DNA from: Io17-Chloro-G2 sp965226825
Lineage (GTDB): Bacteria > Chloroflexota > Dehalococcoidia > Lucifugimonadales > UBA3495
NCBI GenBank assembly: GCA_965226825.1
Contig: CBDDED010000003.1
Coordinates: forward strand, 2,728,001-2,792,000
DNA length: 64,000 nt
Direction: 5' to 3'
Part shown: positions 6,723 to 13,849 of the stretch, in pieces
How the letters are laid out: every line of letters starts with the position of its first letter
Position numbering within the stretch: position 1 is the stretch's first letter
Made by a program: the position numbers and the translations under genes
The notes under the pieces: generated by a model
The model's database searches: none
Seen by the model: only the letters and a program-made list of their open reading frames with translations
What the model was told of the DNA's origin: nothing

Positions 6723-8156
6723 TCAGCCATTGAGTTTCCTGCGAAGGCGACGGTTCTTTTCAACCAAGGATCCTATTAACGAATGGTCGAATCCGGTGAG
6801 GCTCAACAGATGGAGTTGAAGTAGAGCTTCCATTTTCCCGTACAGTACAAACAAATCGTCTGGTCGGTCAGCTCTCTTCGTTGTGGTTTCCGGGTCGTAA
6901 TGAGTAAGATAATTTCTGGTATCGCGAATCCTTCTGATGAAAGCCTCCCGTTCATTGAAATCGCTACCGAACCAACTGGCAAAGGGTTCAACCAGTCTCT
7001 CAATACGGGTTTTGAAGCTCAATCGGTTCGCATACTGCAGGTTTTGCCGGACCCAGTCCTGGATCTCAGCTGGACAGCTTTTCCTGACCAAATCAATCCG
7101 CTCTCTGAAATCCTCAACTGGCATCTCAGTTTCGTCGGAGCTTCTGCTATGAAGTGTTTCAAGAGCTTGAGCCAGCCAAAGAGCCTTCGTCTCCAAATAT
7201 GCCTGGGTTTGCGTTCTTGAAGCAAAATACAAATCGAGGGCGGGAGCGAAAGTATCATAGCTATCGAACCATTTGGTCACTACGTCGCCAATCCGGTCGG
7301 CCACATCTGGAAACAGAAATAAAGCACGATGCCCCCGGATAGATGGACTGCGATCAATGAAGGGTGGGAATTGAGCGTATACCCTAACCGCGTGCTGCCA
7401 TCCTTTACCGTCGTCTGTCTCCTGGTCCAAATACCCTGTCATGGATTGTATGCCGACGTCCTCGTCAAGCGCCAAAGATAAAAGATTACACAGCCTGACA
7501 GCGCTGGACGAGAAATACTCTACGGAATGAGGTCGCTCCGATCTCACACGAACCAACGACGTCTGTTTGACCGCCCTCTCAGTAACCGGAATGACTCCAT
7601 TTTGAAAGGAAAGGCTGAAGCTGAACTCAAGTTGGTCGCCGCTGGAGAGAGTGAGAGAAATGTCTTCAGGCCTATGGAATCGAATCGACCCACTCGTTTT
7701 TTCGGTACCCTCGTCGAATTCGAGCTTTCCAATCCCTGAGATGGACAACCAAGCATCAAGTCCATCCACTGAAAAGCTAAATTCAGAGAAAGACACTTGC
7801 TCTTCCTTTCCATACTCCACACCAAGAAAGGCAAGAGAAGCATGAAAGGTAGATCTGAACAGACCACTTGGTAATACCAAATTTCCACCTTGCCGAAAGC
7901 AACGGTCAAGGGTTATTTGACCACCTTTTTCAACTGTTCCTACGATCCGGTCCAAGTCAGAATCTCCGTCTCCTGAATGGGGCGTCACCGCGGCACCCAC
8001 GTTACTGAAGACCGAGGGTGGATTGCCAATCACCCCTGTGAGTTCGACCGCGATCTCGCTTGTCTCGGAAATCCTCAGAACACCGGGCAGACGTGTTTCG
8101 GGCTCTTCAGGCAGCCAAAACATCCCTGTCGTTTCTATTGGTTCAGTAAGTCTCAT
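6723..8156 (-). CDS. apeA: ApeA-like HEPN-domain anti-phage protein
   Basis: A 477-residue protein. The N-terminal beta-rich domain starts with TGMFWLPEEPETRLPGVLRI, the hallmark opening of the ApeA N-terminal domain. The C-terminal helical domain carries RNYLTH (R414-x4-H419), the catalytic R-x4-H motif of HEPN ribonucleases. ApeA proteins are single-gene abortive-type anti-phage systems thought to cleave RNA on infection. AGGAG lies eight bases before the ATG at 8156. It is followed on the same strand, after a 281-bp gap with two inverted repeats, by the upstream gene for a trypsin-like protease. Length and motif are intact, so it should be functional. Symbol assigned by domain resemblance only. 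Confidence 0.8.
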   Translation of the reverse strand: MRLTEPIETTGMFWLPEEPETRLPGVLRISETSEIAVELTGVIGNPPSVFSNVGAAVTPHSGDGDSDLDRIVGTVEKGGQITLDRCFRQGGNLVLPSGLFRSTFHASLAFLGVEYGKEEQVSFSEFSFSVDGLDAWLSISGIGKLEFDEGTEKTSGSIRFHRPEDISLTLSSGDQLEFSFSLSFQNGVIPVTERAVKQTSLVRVRSERPHSVEYFSSSAVRLCNLLSLALDEDVGIQSMTGYLDQETDDGKGWQHAVRVYAQFPPFIDRSPSIRGHRALFLFPDVADRIGDVVTKWFDSYDTFAPALDLYFASRTQTQAYLETKALWLAQALETLHSRSSDETEMPVEDFRERIDLVRKSCPAEIQDWVRQNLQYANRLSFKTRIERLVEPFASWFGSDFNEREAFIRRIRDTRNYLTHYDPETTTKRADRPDDLFVLYGKMEALLQLHLLSLTGFDHSLIGSLVEKNRRLRRKLNG

Positions 8157-8268
8157 ACGAAGGTCTCCTCTGAGTCCGGCCCAAATTTCTCCAGGAACAG
8201 CATCCGAACTTGGAGGTTCGGCGCGGCCGCCATCAACGCGTTGACTTAGGAGCTTTTCAGGTACTCCG

Positions 8269-8330
8269 GCAGGGTGAAACCTTTACCCCCGGAGGCTTGT
8301 TGCAACGCTGACCGTCTGGTTTCACCCTGC
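8269..8330. repeat. 13-bp perfect inverted repeat with 36-nt spacer
   Basis: GCAGGGTGAAACC (8269-8281) and GGTTTCACCCTGC (8318-8330). It lies between the ApeA-like gene and the protease gene. It could be an operator, an RNA hairpin in the leader of the ApeA-like mRNA, or a recombination remnant. Confidence 0.6.
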
Positions 8331-8374
8331 GAGGGCGCCGCCTACTGCAAATCGCAGTTATCGTGAACAGGAGT

Positions 8375-8399
8375 GTAACAAAATGCCCGTTTTTGTTAC
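8375..8399. repeat. 9-bp inverted repeat with 7-nt spacer
   Basis: GTAACAAAA (8375-8383) and TTTTGTTAC (8391-8399). The 7-nt spacer and GAGTGTAAC flank recall the larger inverted repeat at 9779-9833, so it may be a related recombinase site, or a hairpin at the end of the protease transcript. Confidence 0.45.
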
Positions 8400-8437
8400 G
8401 TGGTCAGACTGACCGCGGGGTTGCACCGTTTCGGCAG

Positions 8438-9121
8438 TTAAGCGCGAGCAATCAGGTCTAGGACCATCGGGAGCGAAGTGTAACCCACTAACCCGGTGTG
8501 TTCGTTAACGTAGTCACCGGTTTCGACGCCTCCCCGAAATACATCCCTTTGGACGGTAGGGAAATGAGTGACAATCCCCGTGATAGTCCAATCGGAATTT
8601 GCCAATGGGAAAACGACCGCACCGCCCGAAAACCCTGCGTTGATGTACGAAGCGCTGTAAGTGAACGGTCCCGAAGCTGTGAAGTTTGCCACTACAAGCG
8701 AGGCTATCGGCATGGCCCTACCACCGACCTCGGTGATGTGCTCGGTCTGAAGCCCTCCTATGTCGACCCACGTTGGGTACCCTAGGACGTATCCGACCCC
8801 ACCGTAAACCATGCCTTGGGGTTCACCATACTTTACTGGTATTTTCTGAGCATCGAGGACTGTGTTGGTTTTCAACACCGCAACATCGTGCTGTTGGTCA
8901 ACCGCCACCGTTTGCCAATCAATCGGTAGCCAACTCCCATTGGATCGAACACGCGGATTTAGGCCAGATTTCTCGATCACATGCAGGGCCGTGGCCAGAT
9001 ATTCGGCACCATCAACAATGATGATTACCCCGCTTCCAGTTGAGACCAAATTACCATTCACATGGCAACCCAGCCACAGCAGCCGATTCAGTACGTTGGA
9101 CGTCGGCGGTGTAGGAATCAT
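8438..9121 (-). CDS. Stand-alone trypsin-like serine protease
   Basis: A 227-residue chymotrypsin-fold protease without signal peptide or membrane anchor, so probably cytoplasmic. The catalytic triad is visible: His47 in YLATALHVIE, Asp79 in QQHDVAVLK and Ser165 in NAGFSGGAV. The start at 9121 is preferred because AGGAGG lies six bases upstream; the longer frame to 9151 has no site. It lies upstream of the ApeA-like gene on the same strand. Trypsin-like domains occur as effectors or activators in several anti-phage systems, so a functional link is possible, though the 281-bp gap argues against tight coupling. Confidence 0.85.
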   Translation of the reverse strand: MIPTPPTSNVLNRLLWLGCHVNGNLVSTGSGVIIIVDGAEYLATALHVIEKSGLNPRVRSNGSWLPIDWQTVAVDQQHDVAVLKTNTVLDAQKIPVKYGEPQGMVYGGVGYVLGYPTWVDIGGLQTEHITEVGGRAMPIASLVVANFTASGPFTYSASYINAGFSGGAVVFPLANSDWTITGIVTHFPTVQRDVFRGGVETGDYVNEHTGLVGYTSLPMVLDLIARA

Positions 9122-9420
9122 GCCAGACCTCCTGGGGTTAGAATTGCGCAACCAAGATGACTGATTTTATGCACCGCGCTAAACAATGCGGCAGACGCCC
9201 AGCCTCTGATGATGGTCCGGCTTTCCCCACACCGTTTCCTTCAGCCAATGCCCGAAACGTCGAAGCAACCCACGAAGGCGCACCCACCTGCTTCCGCCTC
9301 TTGTCACAGTAACAGTCGCCTAAAGTAGCCTAAACACGTAGCCAACAGGCTCTGCACCTACTGAAGACCTCCGCCCGGCAAGACATTCAGCCAGATGACA
9401 CCGACCACGCTTCGTAAGTA
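9122..9420. other. No gene recognised
   Basis: Short overlapping frames only. It separates the divergently oriented protease gene and the integrase fragment. Confidence 0.5.
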
Positions 9421-9741
9421 TTCGGGCTGACCGGCGAGACGCTGGCCAAACAGACACGTGCCGCGGCCAGGGCCGCCGGCTTGGGCGGCGGTTTCTCCGG
9501 GCACAGCGGCCGGATCGGCATGGCCCGCCGGATGGTCGCGGCGGGGGCACCCAACGCGGCGGTGCAGCGCCAGGGACGCTGGAAGCACGGAGACATGGTC
9601 ACCTGGTACACGCGGGGCGAGTCGGCGGGCGAAGCCCTCAAGTTGTTTAACGTCAACTATTTATCAAGACTAATTGTCATTGATCACGTCCTCATCCAGA
9701 CTCCCCTAGCCATCTTTCCTAGCGGCAGTGGCATAGCCTGA
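9421..9741 (+). pseudogene. Tyrosine recombinase C-terminal fragment
   Basis: The frame from 9421 reads FGLTGETLAKQTRAAARAAG, then FSGHSGRIGMARRMVAAGAP, GRWKHGDMVTWYTRG and ESAGEALKLFN. This matches the last ~80 residues of the intact recombinase at 9835, including the HSGR box, the W-K-H and the catalytic Tyr. Everything upstream of FGLTG (the core-binding and first catalytic half) is missing. Homology ends at about 9654. Confidence 0.85.
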
Positions 9742-9778
9742 GAAAGGCTCCCTGGCCATGCCAAAACCCTGCTGATCC

Positions 9779-9833
9779 GAGACCTCGTTACACTCGTGTT
9801 AATATAACCTTAACACGAGTGTAACGAGGTCTC
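9779..9833. repeat. 24-bp perfect inverted repeat with 7-nt spacer (candidate recombinase core site)
   Basis: The arms are 9779-9802 and 9810-9833, perfectly complementary over 24 bp (inner part CACTCGTGTTAA / TTAACACGAGTG). The spacer is TATAACC (9803-9809). The right arm ends one base before the recombinase ATG. Two inverted binding sites around a 6-8 nt crossover region is the layout of tyrosine-recombinase core sites, so this may be its attachment site. It would also fold as a hairpin covering the start of the mRNA. Confidence 0.75.
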
Positions 9834-9834
9834 C

Positions 9835-10887
9835 ATGACCAGCGACCTAGACGCCGTCCAGCAGCTCCCCGGGCGCCCTGACCTGGCCGAACGCGACCGG
9901 GAGGCGGCCCAGGCCGTCGCCTCCGGCCTCCGGGATGCCAAGGCCGAAACCACCCGCAGAGTCTATGCCTCCTCCTGGCAGCAGTTCCTGACTTGGGCCG
10001 AGGCCGGCGGCCACCCGGCGCTGCCCGCCACCCCACAGTCCGTGGCCCTCTACCTAGGCCACCTGGTGGCGGAAGGCAAGGCCATGGCCACCATCGAGCA
10101 GGCCCGGGCCGCGATCTCCCACTTCCACGCCGCCGCCGGCATGCAGAAGGGCGACAACCCCGCCCGCCACCCGGTGGTGGCCGAGGCCGTGAAGGGCTGG
10201 CGTAATCAGTCCCCGGCACCCAGGCAGGCCGACGCCCTCACCGCGGAGGCCCTGGCCCGGGTCCGCGAGGTTTTGCGCCTGCCCAGGCGGGGCCGTGGGG
10301 GCAGAATCGAGTCTGCGAAGACCGCCCAGCGTCGTGCCGCCCTGGACTTGGCCATCATCGGGGTCCTGGCCGACGGCGGGCTGCGACGCTCCGAGGCTGC
10401 CGGACTGACCTGGGGCGACGTGGAACTGTGGGCCGACGGCACGGGCCGTCTCACGGTTCAGAAGAGCAAGAACCAGGTCGAACCGGCCACGGTGGCAGTG
10501 CCCGAGGCCACCGCCCGCGCCCTGCGGGAGATCCAGCCCGGCGACGCCGACCCCGCAGCTCCAGTGTTCGGGCTGACCGGCGAGGCCCTGGCCAACCGTG
10601 TGCGCGCCGCGGCCAAGGCCGCCGGCCTCGGAGACCGCTACTCCGGGCACAGCGGCCGGATCGGTATGGCGCGGCGCATGGTCGCAGCAGGGGCGCCCAA
10701 CGCGGCAGTGCAACGCCAGGGCCGGTGGAAGCACGGGGGCATGGTGGCCCGCTACACCCGGGGACACCCGGGGCGAGGCGGCGGGAGAGGCCTTGAAATG
10801 GCTGACCTAGCCCTCGGTTTTGCCCCCCCTCCGATTACCGTAAATGACCGAAGTTCCCGAACTCCCCGGATGCGCCGCTCACGGTGA
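9835..10887 (+). CDS. Tyrosine recombinase/integrase with 10-bp duplication near the C-terminus
   Basis: The N-terminal SAM-like core-binding domain (about 30-130) is followed by the catalytic domain. Catalytic residues are visible: Arg in GGLRRSEAAGLTW, Lys in LTVQKSKNQ, the HSGR box, the W-K-H of GRWKHGG and the Tyr of ARYTRG. The natural end, by comparison with the fragment at 9421, would be ...ARYTRGEAAGEALKWLT stopping at 10810. A tandem duplication of ACACCCGGGG (10754-10773) shifts the frame just after the Tyr and adds ~35 foreign residues up to 10887. All catalytic residues precede the lesion, so activity may survive, but the C-terminal helix used for subunit exchange is lost. The ATG directly follows a large inverted repeat. 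Confidence 0.85.
   Translation: MTSDLDAVQQLPGRPDLAERDREAAQAVASGLRDAKAETTRRVYASSWQQFLTWAEAGGHPALPATPQSVALYLGHLVAEGKAMATIEQARAAISHFHAAAGMQKGDNPARHPVVAEAVKGWRNQSPAPRQADALTAEALARVREVLRLPRRGRGGRIESAKTAQRRAALDLAIIGVLADGGLRRSEAAGLTWGDVELWADGTGRLTVQKSKNQVEPATVAVPEATARALREIQPGDADPAAPVFGLTGEALANRVRAAAKAAGLGDRYSGHSGRIGMARRMVAAGAPNAAVQRQGRWKHGGMVARYTRGHPGRGGGRGLEMADLALGFAPPPITVNDRSSRTPRMRRSR
10754..10773 (+). repeat. 10-bp tandem duplication causing a frameshift
   Basis: ACACCCGGGG occurs twice in a row. Removing one copy restores the recombinase frame to the stop at 10808-10810. Confidence 0.85.
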
Positions 10888-11005
10888 CAGCCAGGAGAAG
10901 GCGTTGGCACACATCAACGAGGCCATCGACCTGTGGGTTGAAACGGCACAGGAGTTCGGCGACCCGATTCCGGAGCCGAAGGGTGAACGCCTGATGTTGG
11001 CATAA
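10844..11005 (+). pseudogene. HicB-like antitoxin remnant
   Basis: Fifty-three codons reading MTEVPELPGCAAHGDSQEKA, then LAHINEAIDLWVETAQEFGD and PIPEPKGERLMLA. V-P-E-L-P-G-C-x-x-x-G-x-S-x-E-x-A is the signature of HicB/UPF0150. The first beta-strands of the family are missing: an in-frame stop lies directly before the ATG. No HicA toxin is adjacent. It is therefore probably a truncated remnant. Confidence 0.75.
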
Positions 11006-11039
11006 GAACGAAAGGCGACATCCTTCAATGAGGCCACGG

Positions 11040-11277
11040 TCGGTGCCGCCGCCATCGCCTGGCTCGCCGAGATCAGCCGGCAGGTCGCACATTTCCATAA
11101 CACCAGCAGCCGGAGCCTGGACCGACCCAGCCGGTCCAGAGATGCAACCGCTCCTTCAGCGATGTTCCGTCGGCGGGCCATCTCCATCCGGTAGTGCGGA
11201 CTCCGGTTCCTCTCCATGGCCCTGAGATGCAGCCGGTAACAGATGGTCAGCATCGGGTACCGGCGTTTCTCAACCAC
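11040..11277 (-). pseudogene. Transposase C-terminal remnant
   Basis: The minus-strand frame contains MERNRSPHYRMEMARRRNIA, then EGAVASLDRLGRSRLRLLVL and WKCATCRLISA. The pattern R-R-x-x-x-A-E-G-x-x-x-S-L-D-R-L-G-x-x-R-x-R is typical of the C-terminus of DDE transposases of the IS1182/IS4 type. No N-terminal part, no inverted repeats. Confidence 0.55.
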
Positions 11278-12045
11278 CTTGATTTACGTGGAGTTGGCGC
11301 CGGACCCGTGGGGAAGTCTGGCGTCGGTGCCTTGATTCATGCGCTCGGGGCCGGACGGGGAGAGGCATTTCCGGCGTAAAGCGGAGACCACCATGGTTGG
11401 AACCAGAAACCACCGGGTCCGGAGGTCGCCTTGGCTGAGGCGTTAGACCGGTTGGTCGATGAGCAGAACCCTTACTTACGCAGTTGCGCGAAAAACCGGG
11501 TCCACCTCACCCGGGCTAGTTGGGCAGAATTGAGGAGGAATTAGGTGGGGTACAGCTACACGGAAACCCAATGACCCAAGGAACACCTCTACCTGAGCTG
11601 GTGACCCAAGGCCCGATCGGTCTCTGGCCATATACGCCCGGTTTCCGCCACTGGCGGAAATGCTGACAGCTGCGCCCTGTATGAGGGTGGCGGAAAAGGT
11701 ATCGGAATCCCTACACCCCCGGGGAGGAGGGATCGGGAATGGGAGAACGGGAATGCCGCCACTGCAGCCGGACCGCGGACCAAGTTATTTCGCCGGTGGT
11801 CCAGACGTGGAGACCGCGATTCGCACAAGGCCTGTTCTGACTACCGTCCGTAATCTCACGGCGCAGATCAGGGTGTTTACGGCCGCTTCAGCTACGTAAC
11901 CACCGGCCCCCCGGCGTGCGGTTCAGCTTACGAGATTGACTCTTAGACGCCCATTTCCCGCACCGGCTGTTGAATCATCAGCGCATTATGGTGGATACTT
12001 GAATCCAAGTAATTTCCGGAAAGTGCCGATCGGAGAGCAACGCCA
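11278..12045. other. Gene-free stretch with IS-end scraps
   Basis: No credible gene. At about 11497-11530 the sequence GGGTCCACCTCACCCGGGCT followed by AGTTGGGCAG resembles IS3-type ends also seen near 20646-20680 and 26920-26945. The last 50 bases hold the ribosome-binding site (GGAGAG) of the next gene. Confidence 0.45.
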
Positions 12046-13104
12046 ATGACCAGCAACCGCGCCAGGGCCACCGGCTTCTGCGGCGAGCAAGATTGCGACG
12101 AGTCCCCCAATCACCCCAACCATCCGCTGTGTTACTCGCACTATCAGGATTCCCAAAACGGCGTCATAGATAAATGCCCGAACTGCCCCGGGGTATACAA
12201 GCCGTCGGAATACCCGGTATGTCGCCGATGCTATTCCCAAACGAAGCAACCGGTCCAAACAGCCGCCCAGACGAACTTTCACCAACAGCCCCCAGACGAC
12301 AGCAAGGGTTGGAACCGACAGCCAACGGATGAACCAGCAGCGGCTCTGCCTTCGCCCGTCTTTGAAGCAGTAAAGCTCGTGCGTCGAAACATGACAGAGC
12401 ACGAAAGTGTGTGCGTAAACCACGAATCCAACACCATCCAATTCCTGATAATGCCAATGATCTCTGGTTTAGGCTGGAATGTTTATGACCCTGAGCAAGT
12501 GATCCTGGAATACAAGCCAGCTGGCAAACAACGTTACGGGCGGGCCATAGCAGTGGACATCGCACTGTTTGAAAATGGGAGCCCCAGGATATTCGTCGAG
12601 GCCAAGCGGCTTGACCGCGAATATGTTCTTGAGTACGAGGAACAACTCGACAAATACGCTTCCTTCCTGGTCGACGGAGGAAAAGCGGCGCTCACCAATG
12701 GCAGGTATTGGCTCGTCTACGCAGTCACCAATGGCAAGACGCAGCATAGCCTCACCATAGATATGGCTGAAGGTGCATCCGAAGATGCAGCCAGCAAGCT
12801 CTACAACGTCATCGGAAGGGCCGCTGCAGGCAATGCTGTCGAAAGGGCTGCGCCAAAACGAACACCGCCACGCCCGGAAGCTATTGCCGAGAGCCTGAGA
12901 CAGTATCGGGAGCGCGAGGGGCGGCTACGCCACCAGCCCGCGTACACCATATTCAAGGACGAAACGATTGACTTAATTGCCACACAGCGGCCGACAGACC
13001 TGGGGCAACTGGGCAACATCCGGGGAGTTGGGCAGTCAACCCTGCAACAACACGGAGACATCATCATAAAAATCGTCCGCGGCACAGCTGACTATACCGA
13101 ATGA
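12046..13104 (+). CDS. Zinc-finger / PD-(D/E)XK nuclease-like / HRDC protein
   Basis: A 352-residue protein with three parts. Residues 1-65 contain a cysteine/histidine-rich segment (FCGEQDC, LCYSH, CPNCP, CRRCY) that should bind two zinc ions. Residues about 110-250 resemble the N-terminal nuclease domain of type I restriction HsdR-like proteins: NTIQFLIMPMISGLGWNV, then IAVDIALFENGSPRIFVEAK, where D...E-A-K fits the PD-(D/E)XK motif. Residues about 285-350 resemble an HRDC domain (LRQYREREGRLRHQPAYTIF, then QLGNIRGVGQSTLQQHGDII). No ATPase or methylase is present nearby. The combination suggests a stand-alone DNA-cutting or DNA-binding defence protein. GGAGAG precedes the ATG. Confidence 0.75.
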   Translation: MTSNRARATGFCGEQDCDESPNHPNHPLCYSHYQDSQNGVIDKCPNCPGVYKPSEYPVCRRCYSQTKQPVQTAAQTNFHQQPPDDSKGWNRQPTDEPAAALPSPVFEAVKLVRRNMTEHESVCVNHESNTIQFLIMPMISGLGWNVYDPEQVILEYKPAGKQRYGRAIAVDIALFENGSPRIFVEAKRLDREYVLEYEEQLDKYASFLVDGGKAALTNGRYWLVYAVTNGKTQHSLTIDMAEGASEDAASKLYNVIGRAAAGNAVERAAPKRTPPRPEAIAESLRQYREREGRLRHQPAYTIFKDETIDLIATQRPTDLGQLGNIRGVGQSTLQQHGDIIIKIVRGTADYTE

Positions 13105-13179
13105 CGGGACTTACAACTGGCCGTTCTGAAAAGCAGGGGCGGGTATGAAACCCGCTCCTGTGCCATTATGAAACATAAG

Positions 13180-13546
13180 AACCGGAGCGCTCCGGCCCGG
13201 GCGCGTAATTCCAGCCACCGGGCGGCGGCGCCCGCGGACTCGCCCCGGGTGTACCTGGCCACCATGGCGCTGCTGGACCACCGGACCTGCCTCATGATCG
13301 CCGAGTCCGGAGCGCCGGCCCGTGCCATCCGCCGGGCCAGCCCCACCCGGCCGCTATGGCCGGAGACCCCTCGCCCAGGCCCGCCGCCTTGACCCAGCGG
13401 TTGATCGTCTGGGCCGTCTCCCGAAGACCGACGGACTGGCATCGCCATGGACCTCGCGGAGCTGCCGGAGTTCGCCCAGGGTGGTCATGGCCCGGCGGGT
13501 GATGAACACCACCTTGCCCTCGCCGGTCTGGTCGGTCTTGCTCCGC
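13180..13546 (-). pseudogene. Degraded tyrosine recombinase C-terminal half
   Basis: Minus-strand fragments in different frames join into a recombinase tail: RSKTDQTGEGKVVFITRRAM, then SPSVFGLRETAQTINRWVKA, SGHSGRVGLARRMARAGAP and MVARYTRGESAGAAARWLE. At least two frame changes are needed, so it is dead. It belongs to the same family as 9421 and 9835. Its 5' side stops at the 38-bp direct repeat. Confidence 0.8.
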
Positions 13547-13578
13547 TCCAGTGGCCCAACATTCCTCCGCCATTGACA
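13541..13578. repeat. 38-bp direct repeat, right copy
   Basis: It matches 6404-6441 at 36 of 38 positions, same orientation. On its left it abuts the recombinase remnant, on its right unrelated sequence leading to a restriction-enzyme fragment. Confidence 0.75.
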
Positions 13579-13689
13579 CTGGTACTTGAACCAAGTATCA
13601 CCTACATCCGGGATGGAAGTGATGCGGTGGAAGATGGTGTATGTCGAGACTATACCCATTCCCCGAATATCGGCCTCCCACCAGAATTC

Positions 13690-13849
13690 CTTGGTCCTCA
13701 ACTTTGACGAAATCTTCAAGGCCAAAGAAGCTGATTCCAACGCCGAAACCATGAGACTGGAATGGGAGATTGACCGAATGGTGCATGAACTGTACGGGTT
13801 TATGGAGGAAGATGTTGATGGGGGTAGAGCGCAGGCAAAAGACCGTTAG
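13690..13849 (+). pseudogene. C-terminal tail of a type IIG/Eco57I-like restriction-methylase
   Basis: The frame reads SLVLNFDEIFKAKEADSNAE, then TMRLEWEIDRMVHELYGFME and stops at 13849. E-x-E-I-D-x-x-V-x-E-L-Y-G-x-x-E-E is the usual end of type IIG and Eco57I-type enzymes. The rest of the gene is absent. It overlaps the start of the next gene by 32 bp. Confidence 0.6.

Noticed and set aside
13770..13817. Earlier start of the large membrane protein
   Set aside because: The extra N-terminal residues overlap the restriction-enzyme tail and lack a ribosome-binding site; GGAGG fits the ATG at 13818.
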